In this document: piece after piece, positions 25,541 to 36,722 of the stretch
How positions within the stretch are numbered: position 1 is the first letter of the stretch
Layout of the letters: each line of letters begins with the position of its first letter
NCBI GenBank assembly: GCA_946415365.1
Contig: CAMKSE010000001.1
Location: 349,522-413,521 of the forward strand
Origin: an uncultured Prevotellaceae bacterium
Lineage (GTDB): Bacteria > Bacteroidota > Bacteroidia > Bacteroidales > Bacteroidaceae
Length of the DNA: 64,000 bases
Direction: 5' to 3'
Notes under the pieces: model-generated
The model's database searches: none
Seen by the model: the letters and a program-made list of their open reading frames with translations, nothing else
What the model was told of the DNA's origin: nothing
Made by a program: the position numbers and the translations under genes

Positions 25541-27433
25541 ATGGCAATAAATATCAAAATTATTGAAAATGGTGTACAGACCAGTGAGTCTGATGCAGCC
25601 ATCAAACTGAAGCAAAATCTCGAGAATAGCGTCAGTAAAGAAGTAGAAGGAGAAATCCTAATATTTACAAATTTAACTTTGCACGGACAGTCAACAAGGG
25701 ATGTTGACATATTAGTAGCTGGAGCTCTTAATAATTGCAGATATGAAATTGAGAACAATCCCAATAGCAATTATTATTATATTAATGACTTTTGTACTGT
25801 CATTGAGCTTAAGGAGCACGAATCTAAATATATATATCCTAAAGGTACTGATATTTATGTTTGTTATAAAGACGGTCATGATAAGAATGTAACTAATCAA
25901 AATGAAGGACAGAAATATAGTTTTAGACGTTACTTTAAGAACCGATATGCTTATGAACCAAGAATATCAAATTTTATATGGCTGAAGTCTTTAAGTTCTG
26001 GCCAGATTAAATCCATAAAAAATGGTAAGAATGATATTGGTGCTTTACCAAATGAGTTCTCTTTTGATGATATGATGAGAATCTTTATCTCTCAGCAAGA
26101 TACGAGTCGATTCTACTATACGTTGGAGAATAAAAGATTCCTAGTAGACATACAACAACTACTTGCTGAAGCACGCCCTGTTCCCCAAGGTTTAACAGCG
26201 AAGACATTTAACAAACTGATAGGGAAGAAGGTCCAAAAATCTCTCGAGAATCTTAAATTTGGTAATGATTTAACTGTGTTTTCTGGAAGAGCAGGAACTG
26301 GTAAAACATTCTTTTTGTTGCAAACCGCTTTAAAACTATCAACAGGAAACGAACCTCACAATTGTTTGCTTCTTTCATATAACCATGCATTGGTTTCTGA
26401 TATACGGAGATTATTAAACTTTATTGTAGATCATGAAAAATATGATCCAGAAACTATAGGTATTAGTACAATGTACCGTTTCTTTAACGAACTTATAAGG
26501 TTTGTTGCACCTGACAATATTTTAACTTACGATGATAATGAAGAGACAGTTGAACAAAAACTAAAAGATCTTCTCGAATTGATTTCTTCTTGCAACGAAG
26601 AAGACCTTTCTTGTTTAAGGCAGGAGTGGGAATATATACTCATAGATGAAGCTCAAGATTGGACTGATACTGAATTGGGTATTATAACTAAACTTTATGG
26701 AAAGGAACATGTTATAGCCGCAGATGGTAAAAATCAATTGGTTAAACGCTTTCAGAAACAACATTTTGGTAATAAGAAAGATATAATTAAATTAGGAACA
26801 AGTCTCAGACAGGAAACAAATCTTGTTAAATTTGTGAATGCATATGTGGATACGGCAAAACTACCGATTTCCCCACTCAAAGATAATAACTTAATAGGTG
26901 GGAAAGTGATTGTTACAGGAGAATACACAGACACGATGCATAAAAAACTATTAGATGAATGTATTAATGATTTGGGAGGATGCTGTTATGATATGCTTTT
27001 TTTGGTACCGACATCAATGATAGACAAAGAAAAGCGAGTATTTAAATACAAAGAGTCCTTTGAAAGAGCGAATATTCATATTTTTGATGGCACGAATCCA
27101 CAATTAAGAGAGCAGTACACAACAGATCTTAACGAATGTCGATTGTATCATTACGAATCATGTCGTGGATTGGAAAGTCTCATCACCGTCTGTCTCAATT
27201 TTGATGAGCTTATACAAGATAAGGCAGATTATTATGTAGATCAACCAGATCCGAATATAGCAAATACACTTGAACAGAGAATGCATAATTATGTATATAC
27301 ATGGTCTCTTATGCCCATTACACGTCCAGTAGCAAAATTGGTTATTGTTCTTAAAGACCCTAGTAGCGAAGTTGGCAGGATATTATATGATATTCATACA
27401 AGGTATAATGATATTGTTGATTGGATATTCTAA
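25541..27433 (+). CDS. NERD-like nuclease fused to a UvrD-type helicase
   Basis: 630 residues. The first 200 residues repeat the nuclease fold of the 21091 protein (VDILVA, TVIELKEH, GALPNEFSF). A superfamily 1 helicase core follows: Walker A FSGRAGTGKTFFLL, Walker B YILIDEAQDWTDTE, the conserved Arg/Gln segment LGTSLRQETN and the late motif YESCRGLESLITV. It would unwind or translocate on DNA and perhaps cut it. The last codon overlaps the next start (TAATG). Relatives with NERD plus helicase are frequent in anti-phage loci. Which strand polarity or substrate it uses is unknown. Confidence 0.8.
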   Translation: MAINIKIIENGVQTSESDAAIKLKQNLENSVSKEVEGEILIFTNLTLHGQSTRDVDILVAGALNNCRYEIENNPNSNYYYINDFCTVIELKEHESKYIYPKGTDIYVCYKDGHDKNVTNQNEGQKYSFRRYFKNRYAYEPRISNFIWLKSLSSGQIKSIKNGKNDIGALPNEFSFDDMMRIFISQQDTSRFYYTLENKRFLVDIQQLLAEARPVPQGLTAKTFNKLIGKKVQKSLENLKFGNDLTVFSGRAGTGKTFFLLQTALKLSTGNEPHNCLLLSYNHALVSDIRRLLNFIVDHEKYDPETIGISTMYRFFNELIRFVAPDNILTYDDNEETVEQKLKDLLELISSCNEEDLSCLRQEWEYILIDEAQDWTDTELGIITKLYGKEHVIAADGKNQLVKRFQKQHFGNKKDIIKLGTSLRQETNLVKFVNAYVDTAKLPISPLKDNNLIGGKVIVTGEYTDTMHKKLLDECINDLGGCCYDMLFLVPTSMIDKEKRVFKYKESFERANIHIFDGTNPQLREQYTTDLNECRLYHYESCRGLESLITVCLNFDELIQDKADYYVDQPDPNIANTLEQRMHNYVYTWSLMPITRPVAKLVIVLKDPSSEVGRILYDIHTRYNDIVDWIF

Positions 27434-30400
27434 TGGAAGAAAACGAAATTTATAGAGATTATTTTCTTTGGAATGATGCTTTATGGGAGTATTATTTTAA
27501 AGGAGATGATAATTCAGAGCAAGTACTTTTATATGTTGATGAGAGTATATTAAAAGAAATCGGGGAAAAAAATGAGGTTTTAAATTTCAGATTCAACAAC
27601 GAAAAGGAAATTGATAATTATCTTGAATATTTCTATGATAGTATTCGTATGGACGAAGAGTCTGTTAATTATTTCTTCTATCGTAATGGCAGGCAAATAG
27701 AAGGACAAAGAACAATACCAGAAGAGTATCTTAGGAGAGCTTGGATAGAAAATGTACTGAGGGCATATGGAAGACAAGAGACTCAAACAACTGCTATTAT
27801 TGAATTTGCAAGAGCACTCGCTTCAATAAGAAATAAAAACTTTTCTCACAAATGCCCTTGCCTGAGCTATGTCATTTTTTTGATTCTCTCATATAGCCGT
27901 ACAAGAACATACGAAGGGGTAATATCTGAATTTAGGAGTGTTTTTTGTCAAGAGAATGCAAATATTGAGCCTGGCCAATTTATGGAGTTGTTTAGATCTA
28001 TAGAAGACTGGTCAAGGGATGAAAATGGTATTCCAAGATTTTCCATAGACAACATTAGAGGGAATCAGGAAATCGCAGGTGTACTTCGATATCATCTTGT
28101 TCTGAATCGGGCAGAAACAATTACATTAAAGGATGCCCTTTATAAATATAATATTGTTTGGGACGAATCTGAGTTGCCATACAGAAACTTTGTCTATAAT
28201 CGTATATTTCCTATTGTTACATCGGTTGATATAAGAAATGCTCTTAGAAGAGAAGAAAATTATGCTTTTTTTCATAGTTTTTTCAGCTCTTTTGATCCTG
28301 AGAACTATACACCATCTGACCAATTAACGAAGAGGCAGCGTGGTCATTTCTTTTTGTTGTATAATAGAGATAGCAGGTCCTTAATGCTAAAAACAGATGT
28401 GTTAGCAAATAAGGAATCTAGAAACAATCAAGTGCTGATTTCGGCTGATGGTGAAAGAGAATGTGGATTGTATAATGCTCTTTATCTAAATGGGGAAATC
28501 TGCGTTGATAATTATGGAACTTTGTTATATGAAGATGATGATGAACGCTTGATAGTCTCCTCCATTAATCGTGGTTGGCTCTTTTTCATTATGGAGGGTA
28601 AGTATTTTAAACAAGTTCTTACGCCAGAAAATAACAAGGGGTGCTTGATTGTTACTACAAGAAATCAAGATGAAATACAAGAAAGATTTAGACAAGATGA
28701 GATAGAAGATTACTCACAAAAAGAGAACTTAATTGAAGCATTTGGGAGAAATCACTACATCTTCTATGTAAAAGTATGGAAATCTGAAGTGATATTGACA
28801 GATAGGGAAGATGATGATGATCGAGTTGCAGATGAAGTACCTAAAGGACCCAAATTGACAAATGGCATATTAAATCCTGCTTTTAAAAGATGTTATCTGC
28901 CTGAAGCATTGCCTATCATTGAGAGTGAAGAAGAAATCAGCATTAATGATATTGGTATTTATGAGGATCAAGATTGTATCCGCCCCGCAGAATATATTGA
29001 CAAAACATTATTAGGAGATAAAATAATACTCTCATTCAACCATATAACGAATACTTATCAAGAGTTTTATATTAAGACAAATGACGAAGAATTAGGTGTG
29101 ATTAGAGTAAAGGGGAGCGATACAAGGAATGGTGAGAATTCAATCTGTTATGATTCCTGGGGATGCGCCTATGTTGACAATGAAGAAAATTTTATCCTTC
29201 GTGATAATTGCACAAATTATCAAGAACCAGATGAGATAACTGTCAACAACGAGACTAGTTATAAAGTAACATGCAATCATCGACTCATACCTTTACTTAA
29301 GTCATATGCTTATGCACGCAAAAAGACAAGTAGACCATATATTCTCGATCGAGATATAAGTAAAATCATAAACTATGTACGGTTGGTCGAAGACTGGAAT
29401 ATTGATGAAGATAAGGTGGGTTACGTAAAGTATCATCTAATAAACCTAGGAGTTTTGTCTATGGCCACAGACAACTGTGGAGAACGGAGATTTGAAGTAA
29501 ATAATCCAAGATTTACTCCTGTCGGAAATGGAGATTATATTTTATATGGTGCATATACATTCTCACAGTTAGAAGAGATTAATCAATCTTCAGATGTCTT
29601 AAGTTATGAGTTAATAGATGTTCTAGACTCTCATGCTGAACTCCTTATTGTTAAACTTAGAAATAAAAATGAAAGTGTTATTTCTGGAATACCTGTATCT
29701 GACGAAAATCTTGCGGACATTCTTCTTGACAGGTCTCAGAATATGAATATCGACATATTTAAGGAAGTATTCTTTAACACACCTGAAAAGGCTAATGACG
29801 AAAAGAAAGGATGCAAATTCTGCAGGCCCTCAAAAGAAAACTTCTTCAGTCACATTGAGGAAGATGGAAAAATCTATGCTCTTTATAAGCGTAAGGATGA
29901 TACATTCCATCAAATACCGACTTCACTGCTTAAACTGTATGAGTGCAGATCAAATAAGAAGCCTTTAATGATGTGGAATAATGCTACATCAACGATCTCT
30001 TTTACGGAAAATATGGGCATACCTTATTGTGTGGAGAAAGCACTTTGCTTGTTAAATAAGAACATTGGCTTTAGGGAGAAAGTGTTCGGAATGAATAAAT
30101 GCATAGGCTCACCACTTTATGGGACAATAAAATCATTTCATTTGCCTAATTCGGAATTCAAAGCTAGAATCTATGCCAAACTATCCGATGGAAAGGTTGA
30201 AGCATCTCATGGCATATTCTCGTATAATGAATATGAAGGTCCAATTTCTTTATTCCATAAAATCAAGGAAAAAGAAAATGACTTTGGGCGATATCATGAG
30301 TTTGTAATTGTTAGGTCGAATAATGTCGAGTTAGTTGTTCGGTATTCTTATGATACAACAACTGCATTCGGTATGCATGGAGGAATTGTCAAGGATATTG

Positions 30401-30543
30401 ATGTCAATGGAAATTTAAATAGCTTTATTACAAATTATATTAATAATGAAGCAATAACTTGGGGAGGTCCTTCTAGGGAATACCTTCCCACTATCGAAGA
30501 TATTAAAAAATACGATAAACTTAAAATAATTAAAACTAAATAA
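27433..30543 (+). CDS. Large unknown protein, partner of the giant helicase (DruH-like?)
   Basis: 1036 residues from the ATG at 27433, which overlaps the preceding stop by one base; an in-frame TTG at 27421 is less likely. No enzyme motif was found. The protein is acidic, with many short beta strands and a single Cys pair (CKFC near 795). Its size, and its position two bases before a 2041-residue DEXH/DUF1998 helicase, resemble DruH of Druantia type III, which is likewise a large protein of unknown activity encoded with DruE. That comparison is by gene order only; sequence homology was not tested. Confidence 0.6.
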   Translation: MEENEIYRDYFLWNDALWEYYFKGDDNSEQVLLYVDESILKEIGEKNEVLNFRFNNEKEIDNYLEYFYDSIRMDEESVNYFFYRNGRQIEGQRTIPEEYLRRAWIENVLRAYGRQETQTTAIIEFARALASIRNKNFSHKCPCLSYVIFLILSYSRTRTYEGVISEFRSVFCQENANIEPGQFMELFRSIEDWSRDENGIPRFSIDNIRGNQEIAGVLRYHLVLNRAETITLKDALYKYNIVWDESELPYRNFVYNRIFPIVTSVDIRNALRREENYAFFHSFFSSFDPENYTPSDQLTKRQRGHFFLLYNRDSRSLMLKTDVLANKESRNNQVLISADGERECGLYNALYLNGEICVDNYGTLLYEDDDERLIVSSINRGWLFFIMEGKYFKQVLTPENNKGCLIVTTRNQDEIQERFRQDEIEDYSQKENLIEAFGRNHYIFYVKVWKSEVILTDREDDDDRVADEVPKGPKLTNGILNPAFKRCYLPEALPIIESEEEISINDIGIYEDQDCIRPAEYIDKTLLGDKIILSFNHITNTYQEFYIKTNDEELGVIRVKGSDTRNGENSICYDSWGCAYVDNEENFILRDNCTNYQEPDEITVNNETSYKVTCNHRLIPLLKSYAYARKKTSRPYILDRDISKIINYVRLVEDWNIDEDKVGYVKYHLINLGVLSMATDNCGERRFEVNNPRFTPVGNGDYILYGAYTFSQLEEINQSSDVLSYELIDVLDSHAELLIVKLRNKNESVISGIPVSDENLADILLDRSQNMNIDIFKEVFFNTPEKANDEKKGCKFCRPSKENFFSHIEEDGKIYALYKRKDDTFHQIPTSLLKLYECRSNKKPLMMWNNATSTISFTENMGIPYCVEKALCLLNKNIGFREKVFGMNKCIGSPLYGTIKSFHLPNSEFKARIYAKLSDGKVEASHGIFSYNEYEGPISLFHKIKEKENDFGRYHEFVIVRSNNVELVVRYSYDTTTAFGMHGGIVKDIDVNGNLNSFITNYINNEAITWGGPSREYLPTIEDIKKYDKLKIIKTK

Positions 30544-30545
30544 CT

Positions 30546-33500
30546 ATGAGTGATTACGAAAAATTGCTCCCGATTGATCCGATAGGAGCACTTGAGAAAA
30601 TTAAGGAGAACTATCGCCGTTACTTTGCAACGATGTATAAGTTCCGCGAGAGAACAGACCAGGATGTTGACGCTGATTTGTATGAAAACTTAAATCAACG
30701 TAAGGAACAACTATGGGATCCCCAAAACGGAACACCTGTAGACCTCTACAACGATCCTTATGTTGAATTGTTGCCAGAGTATGAGTCTTCTGGTAGATCA
30801 TTAAGAGAACTATTAAATGAAGAGCCTTATCGAACAGAATTAGGACATATCAATCCTCACTTTGTTGAGTTCGTTGAAGCAGGATTAATGAGAAACAATC
30901 CATATAGCCATCAGATAGAGATGTTAAGAAAGGCTTTTGGCAATCATGGTGATAGCAATAACGTTGTTATCACTTCTGGAACAGGCTCTGGAAAAACAGA
31001 ATCTTTTTTACTTCCTCTATTAGCATCGTTACTTGGCGAGGCTCAAACCTGGGGGCAACCGAATTATAACCCCAACTGGTATTCTCCTCAAGGAGATGCC
31101 TATGATGACGCTTATCAACGACAAAGCGAAGCTCCGAATCGAGCTCCTGCTATTAGAGCAATGATTATGTACCCCATGAATGCACTTGTAGAAGACCAGG
31201 TCTCCCGTTTAAGAGAAGCACTCGATTCTGATGATGTTCGACAGGTTTGCGATAATTATTTCAATGGAAACCGGATATTCTTTGGCCGTTATACTGGAGC
31301 GACGATGGGCTCCAGAAATTTAGATTTCCATCGGCAGCAGGGTCAATCTTCAACTGCTAAGATGGTGGAGGTGAAAGAGGAATTAGCAAAGCTTGCAGAC
31401 AAGGCCATGCAACTCCAACAGTATATTGCAGATCCTAACAATGATCAATCTGCAGTATTTATATCTCCAAGATTAGGTGTAGGAGCAGACAGCAGATATA
31501 CGTCAGAGATGATCACTCGATGGGACATGCAAGAATGCCCACCTGATATCTTAATCACCAATGTTGCCATGCTGAACATTATGCTGATGCGAGAATCAGA
31601 AAAGGGAATGCTCCAAAGAACTCGGGATTGGTTCACTGCAGCAGACAAAGCAACAGCGCAAGAAATAGAACAAGCTAAGAGGGAACGCGTATTCCACTTA
31701 ATCGTAGACGAATTACATCTTTATCGTGGTACAGCTGGCACAGAGGTTAGCTATTTATTGAGAATGTTCCTTGATAGGATTGGTGTGCCCCCCACAATAA
31801 CTGATCCTGCATCAGGTAGGCAAATCCCCAATCCTCAGTTAAGAATCCTTGCATCAAGTGCATCACTTGGCGATACCGATGAAGATACGATTGACTATCT
31901 TGAGCAATTCTTTGGAGTATATTACGAAGATAGAAATGCTGGTTGTCCTTTCCAAGTCCAGAATGGAGATCCATTTGGTGTAAATGATTGTAGACTTCAA
32001 GTTCCTTATGCGGCATTTGGCGTTTTTGCACAGAGGGTAACTGCTGAAGGTAAGGAGAGAGTTAGATATATTTATGATGCTCGAAGCAAGGATGCTATTA
32101 AGGCAGAATTTATTGAAATGGTTAATGAGCCAGACGTTAATTCTATAACAGATTTCCTGAGGAAATACGCTGGCCAGATATATTATGACTTGCAATCCTT
32201 GACCATAAAAACAGAGAATGGCAGGTCTCGTTTCGTTCCTGTTTCTATTAATGCTTTGCTTACTCTATTTGGCAATGATATCAATATTCTGAGGGGATTC
32301 TTTATCTTTAGAGGAGACGACGAAGTATGTAGACTATCTGAACAATATAAACTTCCTAGAATGCGATTCCATCAGTTCTTTAAATATGTTGAGGGATTAT
32401 GGGGCGAGTTGTTGCCAACTGAAAATGGTGAACAAAAAGCCATTGGAAACTTGATGCTACAGCCACAAGAATACGTTCCACAAACTTCTCACAAAGTTCT
32501 TGAATTACTTCGTTGTGAAAGCTGTGGGGAGGTTTACATTGGCGGAAATCGCAGTTTTGATGGAAATAATAGGGATAAATTTGTTTTGTCATTGAACAGC
32601 CCTGAACTTACAAGCATTCCAAATAGGAATCCAACGCCAATGGTTCAGCAAAAGATGTATATAAATTATGGCGTGTTTTGGCCGACTTTAGAAGGCCCCA
32701 ATTTGCCAAATGGCATTTTTGGCGAAAGATTTAATACTGCAAACAAGAACAGCAAAACCGCATATACAGAAACATTAAGCGAAGGAAAATGGGTAGAAGG
32801 CTATTTAAATCCTTTTGATGGGTCTGTATGTCTAGCTGCTTCTGTTCAAAATACTAATGATGTTGCCAATTGGATACATGGTTTTGTATACATGATATAC
32901 AGTTATGATGCGGCTAATAATACAATATCGCATTACGAGAAATATCAAATGGCACTCCCATGCTTATGCCCTCATTGTAATGCAGATTATCATCTTCGTA
33001 AATATGTAAAATCTCCACTTCGTAGTTTCCGTTCTGGATTCAAGCGTAGCAATCAGATACTTAGCAAAGAATTAATGTATCAATTACCTGAAGACAATCG
33101 TAAATTGATCGGATTCTCTGATAGCCGTCAGGATGCTGCGGAACAATCCTATGGAATTGCTCAAGAGCATTATAGGGACATGGTTCGTTTAGCTTTCCTG
33201 CAGAGTTTAGACGAAAGAGGTGAAACAGATGATAGAGTATTAAGAAGACTTAAGCGAGATCTCTGTGGTGACATCGAAGACCATGAGGCTATAGATGAGA
33301 TGGTGAGCAGAGTCAATGATGCAAATGTACCACAAGAAATCAAGGACGAGTTAATTGATATTCTCAGATCTACTCGTACTGATGAGGAAAAAATAGAAGC
33401 CATAAATAGGGTATCTATAGATAACAGTTGCATACCTCTGGATAAATTTGTTGGAAATTTGGATGGATATGTAGTTAAAAGGCTATTGAGTGTTCAAACA

Positions 33501-36500
33501 AATCCATCGGGCATCGACCTATGCGATCAAACATATAAGGATGTTCATAATGGCCCCATTCATTATTGGACAGACCTGTATGATTTTAATAGGTTGACTT
33601 CAATACCAATAACTGGTACCAATTATTCGCAAAATACTGCAATTAGCGCGATAAAGAATTTAACGAAAGTTCTATTCCAAATTTGTGTTGGTAAGTACAT
33701 GGGTATTACGACAGAAGATGCTGGAATTGGTTATCTCTCCGTTCCAAGAACCTATGTAATTAATAATAATAATTTCATCAATTTCGCAAACAGATGTGGA
33801 TGTGAGCCAATTGAATTAGTCAATGCATATCTCCGTATTTTGGGAGATAATTATCGATATGATAGTAACGATATTGATGATCATAGCAATAATCCAAATA
33901 GATGGTGGGACAACTATTCTAGGTTTAATCAGCGAGTGAAGCATCCGCTAGAAGTTATTTCGGCAAGATATAATATTGATTCGGATGAATTTGGCAGGAG
34001 TTTATTTGATGTTCTTGCAGATCTTTTACAAACACATCAGGATCTTCGGTTAAATTGGCCTGTACTTGCATTTAAAAAAGCTGATCTTGACTTACATTAT
34101 TACAAATGTCCAAAATGTGGAAGAATACATTTACATAGAGGTCTTGGCATATGCACTAATACTGCATGCTGTGAAGATCTTTTACTTGAGCAGAATTCTA
34201 CTGTGAGGGACATATACAACAGGCACTATATTGCCTATGACACTAGAGTTGAACCAAGAGAGGCCTGCAGGATTCATACCGAGGAGCTGACAGGTCAAAC
34301 TGATGATCAACCGACTCGTTTATTGGAATTCAAGGGCATTATTCTCGATAATATGCCAGATAATGCAAAACCAGCCAAAATTATTGACATGGTTAATGTT
34401 ACGACAACAATGGAGGTCGGTGTTGATATTGGCGGATTGTTGGCTGTATATCAAGGCAATATGCCTCCTACTAGATATAATTATCAGCAGCGAGTTGGTC
34501 GTGGTGGTCGTCGTGGCCAAGCATTTTCTATGGCAATGACTTTCTGTCGAGGTAAGAGCCATGACACATATTATTATGATCAAGGTGCAGATGAGATGAC
34601 TGGTGGTCTTCCTGCATTACCCAAATTATCAATAAAGCCGCAACATGGAATCTTTAATGATGCAATTGTCAGAAGAGTCATCTTAAAACATGTATTGCGC
34701 CAGGCATATCTTGATTGCAATCTTTGCACACGTCCTGAGGATAATTCTGACAGTGACAGCACAAACCTAGAATTAGGATTGTGGGATAATTGGAATGGTG
34801 TCATCCGCCCCGCCTTAGTAAGATGGATAGCAAACAATCATAATACTATTGTAACAATTGTGGGTCTATATTTGAATCAGTACACAAATCTATATCAAAC
34901 AGACCCAACAAATGGAATTGTTAGTTGGATAGAGGATCTTAATACAGGTGCGCTTCATCAAATTGATACTATCTATAATAACAAACAGAGTGATTGTATT
35001 GCCCAGGATCTAGTAGAATCAGGCGTACTCCCGATATATGGATTACCATCATCTCAGAGGGAATTCTATCATGCTCGTGAACGGAACAGAGATGGAGAGT
35101 ATGAATACAAGAGTATTTCTCGTTCTTTGGAGGAATCCATTTCGGAATTTGCGCCAGGAGCCATAAAAATTAAAGATCATGGATACTACAAATCTGACGG
35201 TTTGACAGTAAATATGAAATCAAGACAATATGCTGATTATGTTGATTTTGATAATAATTATAAGAGATGGGATGCATTAGAAAATAGTTATACCATTCAA
35301 TATAATGGTAATGATATTATTTCTATAACTCCTGGATTTGCTGGTGGTCAAAACAATGCAACTCGACTTGTTATTCCGAAAGCATTTAGAACACAAAGAA
35401 TAAATGGAAATGCTGGAAAATTGGATGAAAATGATGATCGCAGCCATTTCTCTTCGACTAAGATATGGGTGGATGACACACAATCAAATGCACAGGCTCC
35501 ATTACACTGCGAGAATCTTGATTATATTTATTGGAATAGCGCTGCAAATAACAATCCCAAAATATGGTATTTAAATGATAATAATGGTGATAAATTCGAA
35601 GGAGCGTCTCAGTATGCTTTTGACAATGATAATTTAGCATTTGACCCAAAATTTTTTAGGGGGAATATTGGTAATTATAATCAAAATGATCCAAACTCGA
35701 CGAAATTTGTTGACCATGCTCCAAATTTCATGGATAAAGGTTTATATGGAAGAAATATTACTATTGTTGACAAACCACGCGAGAAGATAGTTCTTGGTGC
35801 CAAAAAGACAACAGAGCTATTAAAATTAAAGGTCAGAAATTGTCCAAACTCAATTGAACTTAGGATAAGAGATGATCAGGGCAATGCCGTTGTTGAACCA
35901 ATCATAGAAGCATCTATAAAAGCAGCTTACTACTCTGCAGCTACTTTAATACAACGTTATTTTGCTGACGAGCAGGATATTCAGCCTGAAGAGGTACAGA
36001 TAAGCGAAGTTCAAATTGATAGTGATGGTTATCCATACATTTATTTGGGTGACGCGTTAGCTAATGGATCTGGCTATATGAAACTTTTACAGGATCTTGA
36101 TGCTGACAATAGACCTCATATTATTAATATTATGGAGGCTATCGTTAATGGGCAAGGGACTTATATGCAGAGTTTGATGTCAGATGAACATAAGGCTGAG
36201 TGTAAGTCTTCTTGTGCAAAATGTTTGAGAACGTATCAGAACCAAGGATATCATCATGTTCTTGATTGGAGACTAGGTATTGACCTTATTAAGCTCATGT
36301 TAGATCCAAATTACGATATGGGTCAGACCATACCTGCTCCTTATGGAGATTTAGAAAGCATCTTCGATGAAGTGGGAACAAAGGTGCAAAATGCAAATTC
36401 TGCTTTAGGCATAAGATATGACAACCACAACAAGTGTTTTATTAGACAAGGTTATGATCAAAATGATCCTACTGCAGATAGAGCTGACATTATTGAGATG

Positions 36501-36671
36501 CTAGTTCATCCGCTATGGAAACATGACTCGAGATTAGATCAGAATGTCTTCCAGTTGCTACGTGGAATATATGAGCCAAAGGCTGGCCGGAGACAAATGT
36601 ATAGATACATTAGTAGTATAACAAATATCCAACAGCCTATTACTGCAACAAATAGAAATCTGATAGGATGA
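30546..36671 (+). CDS. Giant DEXH helicase with DUF1998 domain (DruE-like)
   Basis: 2041 residues. Superfamily 2 motifs are in order: ITSGTGSGKTESFLLPLL (Walker A), IMYPMNALVEDQVSR (Ia), LIVDELHLYRG (DExH), LASSASLGDT (motif III) and QRVGRGGRRGQAF (VI). Several Cys pairs suggest zinc binding (CESCGEVY, CPHCNADY, CPKCGRIH), and the C-terminal DUF1998 region ends with KSSCAKCLRTYQNQGYHH. Length and architecture match DruE, the hallmark of Druantia anti-phage systems, and resemble DrmA-DrmB of DISARM fused in one chain. It is the last gene before a hairpin terminator. In this setting it probably recognises and processes invading DNA. Confidence 0.8.
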   Translation: MSDYEKLLPIDPIGALEKIKENYRRYFATMYKFRERTDQDVDADLYENLNQRKEQLWDPQNGTPVDLYNDPYVELLPEYESSGRSLRELLNEEPYRTELGHINPHFVEFVEAGLMRNNPYSHQIEMLRKAFGNHGDSNNVVITSGTGSGKTESFLLPLLASLLGEAQTWGQPNYNPNWYSPQGDAYDDAYQRQSEAPNRAPAIRAMIMYPMNALVEDQVSRLREALDSDDVRQVCDNYFNGNRIFFGRYTGATMGSRNLDFHRQQGQSSTAKMVEVKEELAKLADKAMQLQQYIADPNNDQSAVFISPRLGVGADSRYTSEMITRWDMQECPPDILITNVAMLNIMLMRESEKGMLQRTRDWFTAADKATAQEIEQAKRERVFHLIVDELHLYRGTAGTEVSYLLRMFLDRIGVPPTITDPASGRQIPNPQLRILASSASLGDTDEDTIDYLEQFFGVYYEDRNAGCPFQVQNGDPFGVNDCRLQVPYAAFGVFAQRVTAEGKERVRYIYDARSKDAIKAEFIEMVNEPDVNSITDFLRKYAGQIYYDLQSLTIKTENGRSRFVPVSINALLTLFGNDINILRGFFIFRGDDEVCRLSEQYKLPRMRFHQFFKYVEGLWGELLPTENGEQKAIGNLMLQPQEYVPQTSHKVLELLRCESCGEVYIGGNRSFDGNNRDKFVLSLNSPELTSIPNRNPTPMVQQKMYINYGVFWPTLEGPNLPNGIFGERFNTANKNSKTAYTETLSEGKWVEGYLNPFDGSVCLAASVQNTNDVANWIHGFVYMIYSYDAANNTISHYEKYQMALPCLCPHCNADYHLRKYVKSPLRSFRSGFKRSNQILSKELMYQLPEDNRKLIGFSDSRQDAAEQSYGIAQEHYRDMVRLAFLQSLDERGETDDRVLRRLKRDLCGDIEDHEAIDEMVSRVNDANVPQEIKDELIDILRSTRTDEEKIEAINRVSIDNSCIPLDKFVGNLDGYVVKRLLSVQTNPSGIDLCDQTYKDVHNGPIHYWTDLYDFNRLTSIPITGTNYSQNTAISAIKNLTKVLFQICVGKYMGITTEDAGIGYLSVPRTYVINNNNFINFANRCGCEPIELVNAYLRILGDNYRYDSNDIDDHSNNPNRWWDNYSRFNQRVKHPLEVISARYNIDSDEFGRSLFDVLADLLQTHQDLRLNWPVLAFKKADLDLHYYKCPKCGRIHLHRGLGICTNTACCEDLLLEQNSTVRDIYNRHYIAYDTRVEPREACRIHTEELTGQTDDQPTRLLEFKGIILDNMPDNAKPAKIIDMVNVTTTMEVGVDIGGLLAVYQGNMPPTRYNYQQRVGRGGRRGQAFSMAMTFCRGKSHDTYYYDQGADEMTGGLPALPKLSIKPQHGIFNDAIVRRVILKHVLRQAYLDCNLCTRPEDNSDSDSTNLELGLWDNWNGVIRPALVRWIANNHNTIVTIVGLYLNQYTNLYQTDPTNGIVSWIEDLNTGALHQIDTIYNNKQSDCIAQDLVESGVLPIYGLPSSQREFYHARERNRDGEYEYKSISRSLEESISEFAPGAIKIKDHGYYKSDGLTVNMKSRQYADYVDFDNNYKRWDALENSYTIQYNGNDIISITPGFAGGQNNATRLVIPKAFRTQRINGNAGKLDENDDRSHFSSTKIWVDDTQSNAQAPLHCENLDYIYWNSAANNNPKIWYLNDNNGDKFEGASQYAFDNDNLAFDPKFFRGNIGNYNQNDPNSTKFVDHAPNFMDKGLYGRNITIVDKPREKIVLGAKKTTELLKLKVRNCPNSIELRIRDDQGNAVVEPIIEASIKAAYYSAATLIQRYFADEQDIQPEEVQISEVQIDSDGYPYIYLGDALANGSGYMKLLQDLDADNRPHIINIMEAIVNGQGTYMQSLMSDEHKAECKSSCAKCLRTYQNQGYHHVLDWRLGIDLIKLMLDPNYDMGQTIPAPYGDLESIFDEVGTKVQNANSALGIRYDNHNKCFIRQGYDQNDPTADRADIIEMLVHPLWKHDSRLDQNVFQLLRGIYEPKAGRRQMYRYISSITNIQQPITATNRNLIG

Positions 36672-36679
36672 GTATAATT

Positions 36680-36720
36680 GCATGCTCACAAGGTGTCACA
36701 ACCTTGTGGGCATGCTTTTA
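36680..36720 (+). terminator. Terminator after the helicase gene
   Basis: 14-bp stem GCATGCTCACAAGG / CCTTGTGGGCATGC (one G-U pair) with loop TGTCACAA and a short TTTTA tail. It separates the methylase at 36723, which may be reached by read-through. Confidence 0.7.
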
Positions 36721-36722
36721 CA

